Origin: Chengkuizengella sp. SCS-71B
GTDB taxonomy: Bacteria; Bacillota; Bacilli; Paenibacillales; KCTC-33759
Direction of reading: 5' to 3'
DNA length: 64,000 bases
Assembly (NCBI RefSeq): GCF_040100845.1
Contig: NZ_JAZHSH010000001.1
Coordinates: forward strand, 3,642,501 to 3,706,500
Below are positions 38,044-47,831 of this stretch, one piece after another. The notes under the pieces are model-generated. The model saw nothing but the letters and a program-made list of their open reading frames with translations, was not told where the DNA came from and made no database searches. The translations under genes were made by a program, and so were the position numbers. Within the stretch, counting starts at the first letter, position 1, and every line of letters begins with the position of its first letter.

Positions 38044-38240
38044 AAACTTCTAAATACGTAATGAATTTACTCAAATGTGATTGGTTAAGTAAGCGCTTTA
38101 GTATTATGATGGAACGGTTACTAAATTATTAGGGTATTATGATACATATTCTATGTAATTGTTAAAAATCCTTTGAGAATATAAAAATATTATTTAATTA
38201 ATGAGGCATAATACAGTCAATTGAAAAAGCAATTGAAAAA

Positions 38241-38303
38241 TGTAAGGAGAAAATGAGAAACTAGGCGAAGATATTTCTCACCTTCATTCTCAGCTTCTCC
38301 TTA
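38241..38303 (-). terminator. Hairpin terminator of the thioredoxin-like gene
   Basis: AAGGAGAA-TGAGAA pairs with TTCTCA-TTCTCCTT across an inner stem. On the minus strand it follows the stop at 38326 and leads into ATTTTTCAATTG. Confidence 0.55.
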
Positions 38304-38325
38304 AATATAATACAGATGTGAATTT

Positions 38326-38847
38326 CTATGAATTTTCGATTAAGAATTTAAAAGATTCCTCTATAAATTCAATCTCTGTTGCACCTATAATAGAATCAAT
38401 GGTGTTTCCTTCTTGATCAATAAAATGTAGAACAGGAAATCCGAAATCACCATAATTCTTATAATGCTCACCTGTTTTATCAAGAAGAATTGGATACTGA
38501 ATTTGATGCTCTTCTATATATTTCTTCACATCTACTATATCATCCTGATAGATTAGATTTATACCATATACGTTAACTTCTTCTTTGTACTTTTCATAAA
38601 GCTCTACCATTTTTGGAGCATCTTCATTACAATACGGACACCATGATGTGAAAAATAATAAAACGGTTGGCTTCTCATTAAAATGAACCGTAAAAGGAGA
38701 TTCATTTAAATCTAGTAGTTCAATTTGAGGACCACCAACTTGACTATTTACATCCGAGCTCATTATTGAATTCGTTATTATATAAGTTAAAAGAACAACA
38801 ACAACAAAAACAATAAGGATTGAAATCATTTTATTTATTTTATTCAT
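38326..38847 (-). CDS. Membrane-anchored TlpA/ResA-type thiol-disulfide oxidoreductase
   Basis: This 173-residue protein has one N-terminal helix (about 8-28, ISILIVFVVVVLLTYIIT) and an extracytoplasmic thioredoxin fold with redox motif TSWCPYCNEDAPKMVEL (CPYC). The cis-Pro loop is in YGDFGFPVLHFID. CPYC rather than CEPC (ResA) leaves its specific job open: disulfide reduction in cytochrome c maturation or general thiol redox work. It is monocistronic, flanked by a terminator on the left and the MBL gene on the right. Confidence 0.85.
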   Translation of the reverse strand: MNKINKMISILIVFVVVVLLTYIITNSIMSSDVNSQVGGPQIELLDLNESPFTVHFNEKPTVLLFFTSWCPYCNEDAPKMVELYEKYKEEVNVYGINLIYQDDIVDVKKYIEEHQIQYPILLDKTGEHYKNYGDFGFPVLHFIDQEGNTIDSIIGATEIEFIEESFKFLIENS

Positions 38848-38912
38848 CTATAAACTCCTTTAATAAAAATATATATGCCACTATTTATATATCGGATTAT
38901 ATGAAATTGTTT

Positions 38913-39998
38913 TTAAATCCACCACTTAGAGTTAGGATATTCATCAGAATGAAAGTATACGGCTTCTCCAATTTTTGGAGTCGAAATTCTCACTTTTCTC
39001 TTTTCGGCTTCTTTTGTCACCCGCTCAATTGGATCCGTCCATTCATGTAATGATAATGTAAAGGCTGCCCAGTGAATCGGAATTAACAGTTTCCCATTTA
39101 CATCTATTTGAGCCTGAACTGTTTCTTCTGGTGTCATATGAATAGCCGACCATCGTTTATCATATTGTCCACATTCCATCATAGTCAGGTCAAATGGTCC
39201 ATACTTTTTACCAATTTGAGCAAAATGAGGTCCATAACCGCTATCTCCACTAAAAAATAAATTTGTTGTTTCTCCACTTATAACCCATGAACACCATAAA
39301 GATTTATTACGATCATTTAAACTTCTACCAGAGAAGTGAATAGATGGTGTACAAGCAAAAGTAAGACTATCATATTGTATTTCTTCCCACCAATCCATTT
39401 CATGGATTTTTTCTTTAGCTACTCCCCAGCGTACTAAATGACTCCCAACTCCAAGTGGAACATAAAACATTCCTACCTTATTCTTAAGTTTTCTTATTGA
39501 TCCATAATCTAAGTGGTCATAATGATCATGTGATAAAAGAACAGCATCAATAAAAGGGAAATTATGTATTTCTATTGGTATTTTTTCACTGTAACGATTT
39601 CCTGCAAACACAGGGAATGGCGTAGGTGCTTTCCCTAACATAGGATCTAAAAACAACGTTTTTCCTTCAATTTCTATTAAAACAGCAGAATGACCAAACT
39701 AAATGACTTTAGCTTTTGAATTGTTAATCAGTGGGCCGGCTACAACAGGTAAAGGAGTTAAAGGTTTACGGTTCTTTTTTTTTGAAAAATAATCTTTTAT
39801 TAAAGACATGGACTCCTCTACACTCATTTTCATTGATGTAGATGTTGGATTTAGAAACTTTTTGTTTTTGTAGTTTTTTGATGCAGTATATTTGTTTACT
39901 TCTACTCTTGACGGCTTTCTACCAAAAGGTGGATAAAATAAGAAAAAGAAGATAACGATCAGAACCACTAGTAAGATGATAAAGTAAAAAGACAACAT
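38913..39998 (-). pseudogene. MBL-fold metal-dependent hydrolase interrupted by an in-frame amber codon
   Basis: From ATG 39998 one frame runs through an N-terminal membrane helix (about 4-24), a basic linker and the start of the hydrolase domain (NNSKAKVI), meets TAG at 39699-39701, and continues in the same frame as FGHSAVLIEIEGKTLFLDPM and SHDHYDHLDYGS (HxHxDH zinc motif). It goes on to FSGDSGYGPHF and IPIHWAAF to 38913. Homologues of this NAPE-PLD/UlaG-like family have Trp just before the GHS, so TGG to TAG is the likely single change. The 3' part alone could start only at a TTG (39656) with no clear SD. Everything else is intact, so it is a recent pseudogene, a sequence error or a readthrough gene. 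Confidence 0.82.
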
Positions 39999-40094
39999 GA
40001 CAATTCTCCTTATAGAAATCTCATTTTAACTACATAAAATGTATACAATATTTTTAGATATATATAAACTTTGTTTGTTCTAATCTAAAAAAAG

Positions 40095-40454
40095 CTATTT
40101 TTTGTATTCTTGACGTTTCAATATATTATTATAAATTTTCATAATTTTTGCATAACCAATAACCCTTCTACCTTCTTGAAAAGGAATAATCTTTCCCACC
40201 CATAAACAATTAGGATAATGCTCAGGAGAAATAAATGTAATTGTACCTAAGACCTCCTCACCTAAATTTAAAATGTTATCATCACTATAGTATTGATGCT
40301 CGCCAGTTGTTAAATAATGCTCATTAACTAAATGTGCAGGTCTATATCCTGACATAGTTCCCCTTGTTCTACCACCTTCAGAAGTTTTTAATAATGATAT
40401 AAGTGCTTCCACATCAGGCGAAAGATGTGGAAATGGCACAGAGTATTTTTTCAT
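40095..40454 (-). CDS. Stand-alone EF-Tu domain-III-like protein
   Basis: The 119-residue protein (ATG 40454, AGGAGC 10 bases upstream) resembles only the C-terminal beta-barrel of elongation factor Tu: EGGRTRGTMSGYRPAHLV corresponds to EF-Tu EGGRHTPF..YRPQ, followed by NLGEEVLGTITFISPEHY and IIPFQEGRRVIGYAKI (EF-Tu REGGRTVG). The GTPase domain and domain II are absent and there is no upstream frame for them. Such short homologues occur as uncharacterised proteins in Bacillales. Function unknown; it might mimic or bind EF-Tu partners. Confidence 0.65.
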   Translation of the reverse strand: MKKYSVPFPHLSPDVEALISLLKTSEGGRTRGTMSGYRPAHLVNEHYLTTGEHQYYSDDNILNLGEEVLGTITFISPEHYPNCLWVGKIIPFQEGRRVIGYAKIMKIYNNILKRQEYKK

Positions 40455-40546
40455 ACAACCAGCTCCTACTTCAAGTATATACAAAATAAGACCACCATTG
40501 GCAGTCTTATTTAAACACTATACTTATGTCACTTGGATTTTGGTTC

Positions 40547-40720
40547 CTACGCCGCTGAAAAAAACTTAAATATGTGTGTAGCTACTACCCCACCTAAATA
40601 TACTCCTGCAACACCAACTACCCCTGCTAAAACAGGTGGTGCTGGCAATGGAAGTTTTATGGCTTTAAACACAATTCCAATAATCATACCTGCTAATAAA
40701 CTTAGTATAAGTTCTTTCAT
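40547..40720 (-). CDS. XapX-domain small membrane protein
   Basis: The 57-residue protein (ATG 40720; AAGGGTG upstream) has two hydrophobic segments with GMIIGIVFKAIKLPLPAPPV and GVVGVAGVYLGG, the XapX/DUF1427 pattern. It is the last gene after deoC (20-base gap), in line with the frequent linkage of XapX proteins to nucleoside catabolism. Molecular function unknown, possibly a small transport subunit. Confidence 0.8.
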   Translation of the reverse strand: MKELILSLLAGMIIGIVFKAIKLPLPAPPVLAGVVGVAGVYLGGVVATHIFKFFSAA

Positions 40721-40740
40721 TATTGTCACCCTTTTCAAAA

Positions 40741-41412
40741 TTAATATGAACTATTTGAAATTTCACCTTGTACAATTGCTACCCCAGAGCTTGCTCCAAT
40801 TCGAGTTGCACCCGCATTAATCATCGCTTCAGCATCTTGCAAGCTTCGAACCCCACCTGAAGCTTTAACCCCTACGTCAGGTCCAACTGTTTTTCTCATT
40901 AACGAAATATCCTCTACTGTTGCCCCACCTGTTGAAAACCCTGTTGAAGTTTTCACAAAATCTGCACCTGCTTTTACAGATAGTTGGCAAGCACGTTCTT
41001 TTTCTTCATCAGTTAATAAACATGTTTCAATAATCACTTTTGTTAATGCTTTTCCTTTAGCTGCTTCAACTACAGCACGAATGTCCTCTTCTACTAATGA
41101 ATCATTTTTATCCTTTAGCGCTCCAATATTAATGACCATATCTACTTCTGTAGCACCATTATCAATGGCATTAGTTGTTTCGAATGCTTTTGTTTTTGGT
41201 GTATTTGCTCCTAATGGAAACCCTATTACTGTACAAATATCAACACCCGTATCTTTCAATAATTGACTTGCCGTTTCAACCCAAGTTGGATTTACACAAA
41301 CGGAAGCAAATTGGTATTCTTTCGCTTCATGACATAACTTTTCGATTTGTGATTTAGTCGTTGTCGGGTGTAAAGCGGTATGATCAATCATTTTTGCTAA
41401 TTTTTTATTCAT
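40741..41412 (-). CDS. deoC: Deoxyribose-phosphate aldolase
   Basis: This 223-residue class I aldolase has [20 protein letters not shown] at the N-terminus, [26 protein letters not shown], Schiff-base lysine in [17 protein letters not shown] and the second lysine in [10 protein letters not shown]. It splits 2-deoxyribose-5-phosphate to acetaldehyde and glyceraldehyde-3-phosphate. ATG 41412 is preferred over 41418 because AGAGGG abuts the latter. It lies 42 bases after pdp. Confidence 0.95.
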   Translation of the reverse strand: MNKKLAKMIDHTALHPTTTKSQIEKLCHEAKEYQFASVCVNPTWVETASQLLKDTGVDICTVIGFPLGANTPKTKAFETTNAIDNGATEVDMVINIGALKDKNDSLVEEDIRAVVEAAKGKALTKVIIETCLLTDEEKERACQLSVKAGADFVKTSTGFSTGGATVEDISLMRKTVGPDVGVKASGGVRSLQDAEAMINAGATRIGASSGVAIVQGEISNSSY

Positions 41413-41454
41413 TTTCATCCCTCTTTTTCTATTATTTTAAATTTATTTTACCAT

Positions 41455-42759
41455 TCAATTGACAACCTCTTTATATATTAAAGTTGGTACCTCCACTTGT
41501 TCATCTACAATGGAATAAGCATCATGTATTAGGTTAATCACTTCATTTACATCTTCAGAGTTAGAATGAATGGTCACTAAAGGTTCATTGCTGTCAACAT
41601 GATCACCGATTTTTTTCTTTAAAACTAGTCCTACTGCTAGGTCAATTGTAGATTCTTTTGTTTTTCTGCCTGCTCCAAGCAACATAGCTGCTGTACCGAT
41701 TTGACTTGCAGTAATTTTTGAAATATATCCTGCTTTTTTTGCCAGTACATCAATTTTATATTTTGCAGTAGGCAATTGTGTTGGATCATCTATCACTGAA
41801 GCATCTCCACCTTGTGAAGACAAAAATGTTTTAAAGATTTCTAGTGCTTTTCCTGATTCCATCACATCTTCTAACATTTTACGTGCTTCATTAATATCAT
41901 TAGCTTTTCCAGCCAGCGCTACCATATAACTCCCCAACGTCAGACAAAGCTCGTGTAAATCAGCCGGACCTTTTCCTCCTAATGTATCAATGGCTTCCTT
42001 CACCTCTAATGCATTCCCAATTGCAAAACCTAACGGTTGGCTCATATCTGAAATAATCGCCATTGTTTTCCGACCTACACCATTGCCGATATCAACCATA
42101 GCTTCAGCTAAATCAGAAGCATCATCTAAATTTTTCATGAAGGCACCATCACCTGTTTTAACATCTAACACAATTGCATCTGCACCCGCAGCAATTTTTT
42201 TACTCATAATGGAGCTTGCTATTAAAGGGATGGAATCCACCGTCGCCGTTACATCACGCAAACCATATAAGCTTTTGTCAGCTGGTGTTAAATTTGCACT
42301 TTGACCAATGACAGCAATTTTATTTTCATTTACTAGTCTAACAAACTCTTCGCTATTTAATTCAACGTGAAAGCCAGGTACGGATTCAAGTTTATCAATC
42401 GTTCCTCCAGTATGTCCTAAACCGCGACCTGACATCTTTGCAACCGGTACACCAACTGCAGCAACAAGAGGGGCAAGCACTAGTGTGGTCGTATCTCCTA
42501 CTCCACCCGTACTGTGTTTGTCCACTTTAATTCCATCTATTTCTGATAAATCAATCACATCGCCTGATTTAACCATGGCATCGGTTAAATATACTCTCTC
42601 GTTCTTTGTCATACCTTGAAAAAATATCGCCATACTGAATGCTGACATCTGGTATTCAGGAATTTCTTTAGAAGTATAACCTTCAATAATAAAATTAATT
42701 TCCTGTTTATTTAAATCGTGTCCATCCCGTTTCTTTGCAATTAAATCGACCATTCTCAT
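41455..42759 (-). CDS. pdp: Pyrimidine-nucleoside phosphorylase
   Basis: The 434-residue enzyme starts [19 protein letters not shown] and has the family signature [17 protein letters not shown] (about 110), [17 protein letters not shown] (phosphate site) and [20 protein letters not shown]. It phosphorolyses uridine, thymidine and deoxyuridine. It is the first enzyme gene downstream of deoR, with 188 bases between, where a promoter/operator is expected. AAGGAG precedes the ATG. Confidence 0.95.
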   Translation of the reverse strand: MRMVDLIAKKRDGHDLNKQEINFIIEGYTSKEIPEYQMSAFSMAIFFQGMTKNERVYLTDAMVKSGDVIDLSEIDGIKVDKHSTGGVGDTTTLVLAPLVAAVGVPVAKMSGRGLGHTGGTIDKLESVPGFHVELNSEEFVRLVNENKIAVIGQSANLTPADKSLYGLRDVTATVDSIPLIASSIMSKKIAAGADAIVLDVKTGDGAFMKNLDDASDLAEAMVDIGNGVGRKTMAIISDMSQPLGFAIGNALEVKEAIDTLGGKGPADLHELCLTLGSYMVALAGKANDINEARKMLEDVMESGKALEIFKTFLSSQGGDASVIDDPTQLPTAKYKIDVLAKKAGYISKITASQIGTAAMLLGAGRKTKESTIDLAVGLVLKKKIGDHVDSNEPLVTIHSNSEDVNEVINLIHDAYSIVDEQVEVPTLIYKEVVN

Positions 42760-42947
42760 GTCCTAACTCTCCTTCCCTATGTTTATCTATAAATTAGATG
42801 TTCAGCCCTCTCCTGCAAAAAATTATAACAGAATATGAAATTTTGTAAATATATAAATGAACATTTGTAAAGAGATGTATTTATTATTAAAAAATAAATA
42901 ACAAAAATAGCCTTACAGCTATTCATCTGTAAGGTTATGGTTTATGA

Positions 42948-43889
42948 TTAATGTTTATCAATCAGGAATTGAGCTGTAAATTGATCTGTAACTAGAACAT
43001 TTGTAAAGCCGCCTTTGAGTGCTCCATAAATCCCTTCCACTTTTTGAGCCCCACCCGCAACTAATATAGAATATTCTTTCTTTTTTAATTCCTCCAGCTC
43101 AATACCTAGTGTTCTAGCGTTTAATTCTTTACTGCAAATCTCTCCATCCTTATCAAAAAACTTAGAACAAATATCCCCCACTGCTTTAGAATATATCATT
43201 TCCAGGTCTTCATCTGTGAAGTAACCGAGTTTAAATAATAAAGACTCAGACTTAATCGGTCCAATTGTATATAGTGCTATATTGGCTTGTTTACCTAGCT
43301 CTAATATTTTATTAATATGTCGATCTGCTTCCATTGCTTGTTTTACAACGATATGATCTACAATAGCTGGTAACGGCAAGTGGATAGGAGAAGTTTCAAG
43401 CGCCTTCCCAAAAAGATATAAAATTTCGTTTGCATAAGTGTTCGTTTCTGAGTGGCTGACACTGCCCTTTAATTGGACAACCTTTACATTTTTTAATGCT
43501 TTTTGCTTTAATTCAACAGCCACATGATGCATTGTAGTGCCCCATGTCACACCAACGATATCATCATCTTTAACGATTTCGTGCAAATAAGACGCCGTTT
43601 TTTCACCTAAATACGTTTTAATAATCCCATCTTCATATTGCGGAACGTGAGTCACAATTGCTTTTTTAAGATTGAACTTTTGTTCAATTTTTTGTGACAA
43701 ACTTTCAACATTTTCCGTTGGGTCTTTTATTTTTATTTCAACAATACCTTCTTGTTTAGCTTGCTGGAGAAGCCTTGATACTGTAGGCCTAGAAATACCT
43801 AATTTCTTCGCAATATCGTTTTGATTATAATCAAATAAATAATATAATTTTGAAACTTCAATCATTTTTATTAGTTTTTCTTTATCCAT
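42948..43889 (-). CDS. deoR: Deoxyribonucleoside regulator DeoR (SorC family)
   Basis: The protein (313 residues from ATG 43889) has an N-terminal helix-turn-helix (YNQNDIAKKLGISRPTVSRL) and a SorC-type sugar-binding domain with DIVGVTWGTTMHHVAVEL, VAGGAQKVEGIYGALKGG and FTNVLVTDQFTAQ. Location before pdp-deoC matches Bacillus DeoR, a repressor released by deoxyribose-5-phosphate. The frame is open to 43919, but GGGTGA just before 43889 supports the shorter form. Confidence 0.88.
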   Translation of the reverse strand: MDKEKLIKMIEVSKLYYLFDYNQNDIAKKLGISRPTVSRLLQQAKQEGIVEIKIKDPTENVESLSQKIEQKFNLKKAIVTHVPQYEDGIIKTYLGEKTASYLHEIVKDDDIVGVTWGTTMHHVAVELKQKALKNVKVVQLKGSVSHSETNTYANEILYLFGKALETSPIHLPLPAIVDHIVVKQAMEADRHINKILELGKQANIALYTIGPIKSESLLFKLGYFTDEDLEMIYSKAVGDICSKFFDKDGEICSKELNARTLGIELEELKKKEYSILVAGGAQKVEGIYGALKGGFTNVLVTDQFTAQFLIDKH

Positions 43890-43939
43890 CACATCACCCA
43901 ATTTACTAACAAATTTCACTTTTTTTATTTTAACATAAA

Positions 43940-43957
43940 AATGAAATAAATTTCATT
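43940..43957. promoter_or_regulatory. 18-bp perfect palindrome between divergent genes
   Basis: AATGAAATAAATTTCATT is a perfect dyad between deoR (minus) and the membrane gene at 44052 (plus). It is a candidate DeoR operator; a half-site-like ATGAAATTT also occurs upstream of pdp. Confidence 0.5.
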
Positions 43958-44051
43958 GCATGTTTTTACATTAAAATGAATAAACCCACAAGAACTTAAA
44001 GATACTACAACTACTTAGTTTTTATTATTATGAAACATTGAGGTAATGTAT

Positions 44052-44879
44052 ATGAATATTGCAATTTGGCCGCACGTTATATCAATGCCAATCTACTTTG
44101 GAATTCTAATGTTTATCATCTCTTTTTTTCGAAGACATTATAAACTGTCAGCGTATTTCTGGATTGCTATGTTGTTTACTTTTCCTCTTTGGATAGGTGG
44201 TGTAGAGGGATGGTTCAGATGGGCTAAAATCTTAAGTGTTTTAATACCTACCATTATCGTAGGTTTTTCTCGTATCGCTGTTTATGAAGACAAGAAGGGA
44301 AGAATATGGAATTTTCTAAAATCTGAGAATTTTCTATGGTTCTTCTACGCTATTTTATTTCTTAATATCCTAGAAGCCACTCTAAAAGATGCAACGATGG
44401 GAAATAATTTTAATGCTTTAACAGGATTACTTCTTTGTGTTACCATACCATTTGCCCCAAAATTTTGGAAAATTACTAAAGCAAAATATGGTGATCTAAT
44501 AGCTTATACAACGGCTTCTTGGAACTTTCTTTATACGTCATGGAATGCCTGTTTTGTTTATGCAGAAAGTCCAGTTTATTTTGCAAGTTCACTAACCATT
44601 TTATTAGCAGCTGAAATATACCCTATTATAAAAAAACGTCCAGAATTGTACATCACAGCACGGATATATACATTAGCTGCCCATCTAGTTTTACGAGCTA
44701 CTTTTGACGTATTCCCAATGACAATGGATGCATCTTCTTGGTTTAATTCAGATGTGTTACATACTTGGGGGCTAATTAACTTCATATTAATTGTCCCGTA
44801 TGTATTCTGGCATATGTGGCAACTACACACCGGAAATTCAGAAAAAAGCTTTACTCGAAATAGAGGTATGAAAAATTAA
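44052..44879 (+). CDS. Integral membrane protein, DUF5692-like
   Basis: This 275-residue protein has about seven to eight hydrophobic helices and tryptophan-rich loops (PLWIGGVEGWFRWAKILSVL, ATASWNFLYTSWNACFVYAE changed only slightly from the family pattern, HMWQLHTGN). I recall this pattern from DUF5692 proteins, but the assignment is from memory. Function unknown. GAGG lies 8 bases before ATG 44052; an ATG at 44046 is too close. It diverges from deoR across a palindromic site. Confidence 0.6.
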   Translation: MNIAIWPHVISMPIYFGILMFIISFFRRHYKLSAYFWIAMLFTFPLWIGGVEGWFRWAKILSVLIPTIIVGFSRIAVYEDKKGRIWNFLKSENFLWFFYAILFLNILEATLKDATMGNNFNALTGLLLCVTIPFAPKFWKITKAKYGDLIAYTTASWNFLYTSWNACFVYAESPVYFASSLTILLAAEIYPIIKKRPELYITARIYTLAAHLVLRATFDVFPMTMDASSWFNSDVLHTWGLINFILIVPYVFWHMWQLHTGNSEKSFTRNRGMKN

Positions 44880-44887
44880 TTTTGTAC

Positions 44888-45688
44888 TTACTCATACCTC
44901 ACATCTGTAATCGGAAAATAGGGTAATTGTACACTCAAGAAATATGCAGCGGAAAGCATAACAATAAAATAAAGTAAAAATAAAATGTCTAACTTTGAGA
45001 AAGTAATTTTATAATAAAACGTACGGTTTTTTACTTGTGAAAAACGTTTTGCTTCCATGGCTACCGCAACTCGGTGTGCACGCCGAATGCTTTGAGATAA
45101 CATAGGGATAGAATAAACACGAAGTTTTTCATAGAAACCTCTAAATCCACGTTTATGCTGCACGCCACGAACCTTCATGGCATAACGAATGGTTTGAAAT
45201 TCCTCAAACATAATAGGAATAAGGCGTAAACCTGCCATAAAGCTGTATGCATATTTGGGTGGAAGTTTCATTTGCTGCATTAAAGAATAAAATAGATATA
45301 CTGGACGAGTAGTTAAAGCAAAAGTAATACCCAGACTAGCAAATGTTAAAGCTCGGAGTCCAAGGTGAATACCTCTAAAAAAACTCTCTTCAGTAATATG
45401 AACGAGTCCCCATTTAAACCATGTTGTATCTCCCTTACCAAAAAAAACCATAGATGTAGCAGTAGAGATAAATATGAATAGGAAGGGAAGTAATATCAGC
45501 AATAATCGTTTAAAGGGATGACCAGAAAAGAATAAAAACAACAACAACGTCACAATCGTATAGTTCAACATGAAATTAATATTGTGAATAAACAACACAG
45601 ATAGAAATAGCACAACCATGGTCATGAGTTTAAAGCTAGGATTTATTTTATGAAGCCAAGTTTCATTATACTTAAAATCAAGCTGCAT
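44888..45688 (-). CDS. ykoC: ECF transporter transmembrane component YkoC
   Basis: The 266-residue protein is an ECF T-component with about five helices and the two coupling motifs MKVRGVQHKRGF and MEAKRFSQVK (Ala/Gly-Arg motifs that dock on the ATPases). It is last in tenA-ykoE-ykoD-ykoC under a TPP riboswitch. With YkoD and YkoE it should import the thiamine precursor hydroxymethylpyrimidine or a related pyrimidine. Confidence 0.88.
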   Translation of the reverse strand: MQLDFKYNETWLHKINPSFKLMTMVVLFLSVLFIHNINFMLNYTIVTLLLFLFFSGHPFKRLLLILLPFLFIFISTATSMVFFGKGDTTWFKWGLVHITEESFFRGIHLGLRALTFASLGITFALTTRPVYLFYSLMQQMKLPPKYAYSFMAGLRLIPIMFEEFQTIRYAMKVRGVQHKRGFRGFYEKLRVYSIPMLSQSIRRAHRVAVAMEAKRFSQVKNRTFYYKITFSKLDILFLLYFIVMLSAAYFLSVQLPYFPITDVRYE

Positions 45689-45702
45689 TTTCTCCCCCCT
45701 TA

Positions 45703-47169
45703 CTAATTAAGTGATAACTCTTTAATTTCTTCCTGAAAAAATACTTCTGGAGTGCCGTCATACACAAGTTTGCCCTCTTCAATCTTCCATACCCTCGTTG
45801 AAAAATACTGTACAACTTCCATACTATGTGTGACCATCAATACCGTTGTTCCCTGCTGACGCCAATGTTCAATTAACTCTAAAATAGTAAACGTGTTTTT
45901 TGCATCTTGACCAAATGTCGGTTCATCCAACAATACAATCTTTTGCTCTTTCACAATAGCTGCTGCTACACTTAACCTACGTTTTTGGCCCATGGATAAT
46001 TGATAAGGGTGTTGATTTCTCTGTTCATGTAAGCGGAACTCATCTAATAAATCCGTTACTTTTTCCTCTATTATTTTTTCATCCAACTTATCTAAATGAA
46101 GAGAGTATGCGATTTCCTCGTGTACTGAGTTTGTTACAAATTGAAATTCTGGGTTTTGAAAAACGAACGTCATATGATCCGTTAATTTCTTTATGTTTTC
46201 AATTGATTGCCCTTCTATCATATATTTCCCTGTTGTTTTAATAAGTTGCATAAATGAATGGAGTAAAGTACTTTTCCCTGCCCCATTCTCTCCCACGATA
46301 GTAATCCATTCTCCTGGGAAAACATCCACATTCTCAATCTTTAATTTTACTGATTTTCCCCGAAGACCTTTAAATTGTGATACAGATATTAATTCATGGT
46401 CTTGATCAGGGACATCTGGTTTTTGTTTTTTCTCTCTTTTTATATAATCCTCCCAAACTCCTGGATACCAAATACCTTGGTCAATTAACTGCTGTTTATA
46501 CGTATAAATAATGTCGTCTTTCAATCCATCAGCAATGATTTCACCTTGCTCATTAAATAAAATAATTCGTTCAATAAAATCTAATACATGATCAATTTTA
46601 TGCTCTACTATAAATACAGTTTTATGACTAGCAACACTTTTAATGGTATCCCAGATTTGCTCCGTACCTTCAGGATCAAGCATTGCTGTTGGTTCATCTA
46701 GAAATAAAACTTCAGGTTGCAGTGCCATGACTGAAGCGATTGCTAACCGTTGTTTCATCCCTCCAGATAACGTTTGTACCGGAGTATGGAGATTGTCCAA
46801 ATTAAGTCCTACCATGTCCACATATTTCCGTATTTCTTCAGGCATTTCATTTCGAGACACTTGTAAATTTTCTAATACAAAAGCAATTTCTTCATCCACA
46901 TAGGGCATACAAAATTGAGTATCTGGATCTTGAAACACATATCCCCATGAATCAGGTATAGTAATATGATCTGCTTTTATCGGTACTTCAATAGAATTTG
47001 GAATGAGACCAGATAATACTTGTAAAAGTGTCGATTTTCCACACCCAGAAGGACCTAATATTAAGACTTTTTCACCTTCAAAAAAAGAAGAGGAGACATC
47101 TTTAAACAATAAAGATGAACTCCCTGCAAATTTTAATCGTAAGTTTTTAACACTAGCTATTTGTGACAT
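45703..47169 (-). CDS. ykoD: ECF transporter double ATP-binding protein YkoD
   Basis: The 488-residue protein contains two ABC ATPase domains: the first with LILGPSGCGKSTLLQ, signature LSGGMKQRLA and LFLDEPTAMLD; the second (from about 265) with VGENGAGKSTLLHS, LSMGQKRRLS and VLLDEPTFGQD. Fused ATPases are usual in the YkoD type. It lies 14 bases before ykoC and 14 after ykoE. All motifs are intact. Confidence 0.92.
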   Translation of the reverse strand: MSQIASVKNLRLKFAGSSSLLFKDVSSSFFEGEKVLILGPSGCGKSTLLQVLSGLIPNSIEVPIKADHITIPDSWGYVFQDPDTQFCMPYVDEEIAFVLENLQVSRNEMPEEIRKYVDMVGLNLDNLHTPVQTLSGGMKQRLAIASVMALQPEVLFLDEPTAMLDPEGTEQIWDTIKSVASHKTVFIVEHKIDHVLDFIERIILFNEQGEIIADGLKDDIIYTYKQQLIDQGIWYPGVWEDYIKREKKQKPDVPDQDHELISVSQFKGLRGKSVKLKIENVDVFPGEWITIVGENGAGKSTLLHSFMQLIKTTGKYMIEGQSIENIKKLTDHMTFVFQNPEFQFVTNSVHEEIAYSLHLDKLDEKIIEEKVTDLLDEFRLHEQRNQHPYQLSMGQKRRLSVAAAIVKEQKIVLLDEPTFGQDAKNTFTILELIEHWRQQGTTVLMVTHSMEVVQYFSTRVWKIEEGKLVYDGTPEVFFQEEIKELSLN

Positions 47170-47183
47170 TTAAGACACCTCTA

Positions 47184-47768
47184 TTATTTATCTAGTGCAT
47201 CATAATCTTCTTTTGATGCCGGACGGACTAAGTTTGTAACACCCGTTGCTTCCAAAGCTTTTACAAGATAATAGGCAAACACCCCAGCAATAGCAATGGA
47301 TCCAATAACTCTTGCCACAATATATAATACTAAATTCCAAGCTACCAAATCATCAAGATACCCTTTATAATAATCAAATAATAAAGATGCAAATGCTGAT
47401 CCAATTGCAGCAAGTGAAACAATTAAGATATCATAGCGTTTATAACGAACTGCTGCAAATACTAATTCCGCAAACAAACCTTGCAGTATACCATAAATTA
47501 ATACTTCTAATCCCCATTCTGAACCTACAATAAATTCACCAGATGCAGCAGCAATTTCTGCAATTAAAGCTACCCCAGGTTTACGGATAATTAAAAATGC
47601 AACCGTTGCAGCTATAAACCACATTCCATAGATTAATTGATCAAAATGCAAACCGAACGGCTTTACCGCATAATAAACGGGTGTCCATAGTTTATAAACA
47701 ATCCCAAATACGATAGCAATAACAATCGTAACCAATATATCTGTTAATTTTAATCCTTTATTATTCAT
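47184..47768 (-). CDS. ykoE: ECF thiamine-precursor substrate-binding component YkoE
   Basis: The 194-residue membrane protein has about six helices: ILVTIVIAIVFGIVYKLWTP at the N-terminus, FGLHFDQLIYGMWFIAATVA, and GILQGLFAELVFAA. This matches YkoE, the S-component for hydroxymethylpyrimidine/thiamine in Bacillus. The usual partner ykoF is not present; tenA precedes instead. AGGAGG before the ATG. Confidence 0.9.
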   Translation of the reverse strand: MNNKGLKLTDILVTIVIAIVFGIVYKLWTPVYYAVKPFGLHFDQLIYGMWFIAATVAFLIIRKPGVALIAEIAAASGEFIVGSEWGLEVLIYGILQGLFAELVFAAVRYKRYDILIVSLAAIGSAFASLLFDYYKGYLDDLVAWNLVLYIVARVIGSIAIAGVFAYYLVKALEATGVTNLVRPASKEDYDALDK

Positions 47769-47831
47769 TTCATGAACCTCCTATTTCTGTTATTCTACCC
47801 TAAAAATAACCATCATATTTTATTTTCAAAG

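Noticed and set aside
38087..38100. cre site before the opp operon
   Set aside because: AGTAAGCGCTTTAG mismatches the consensus at three positions, including both terminal ones.
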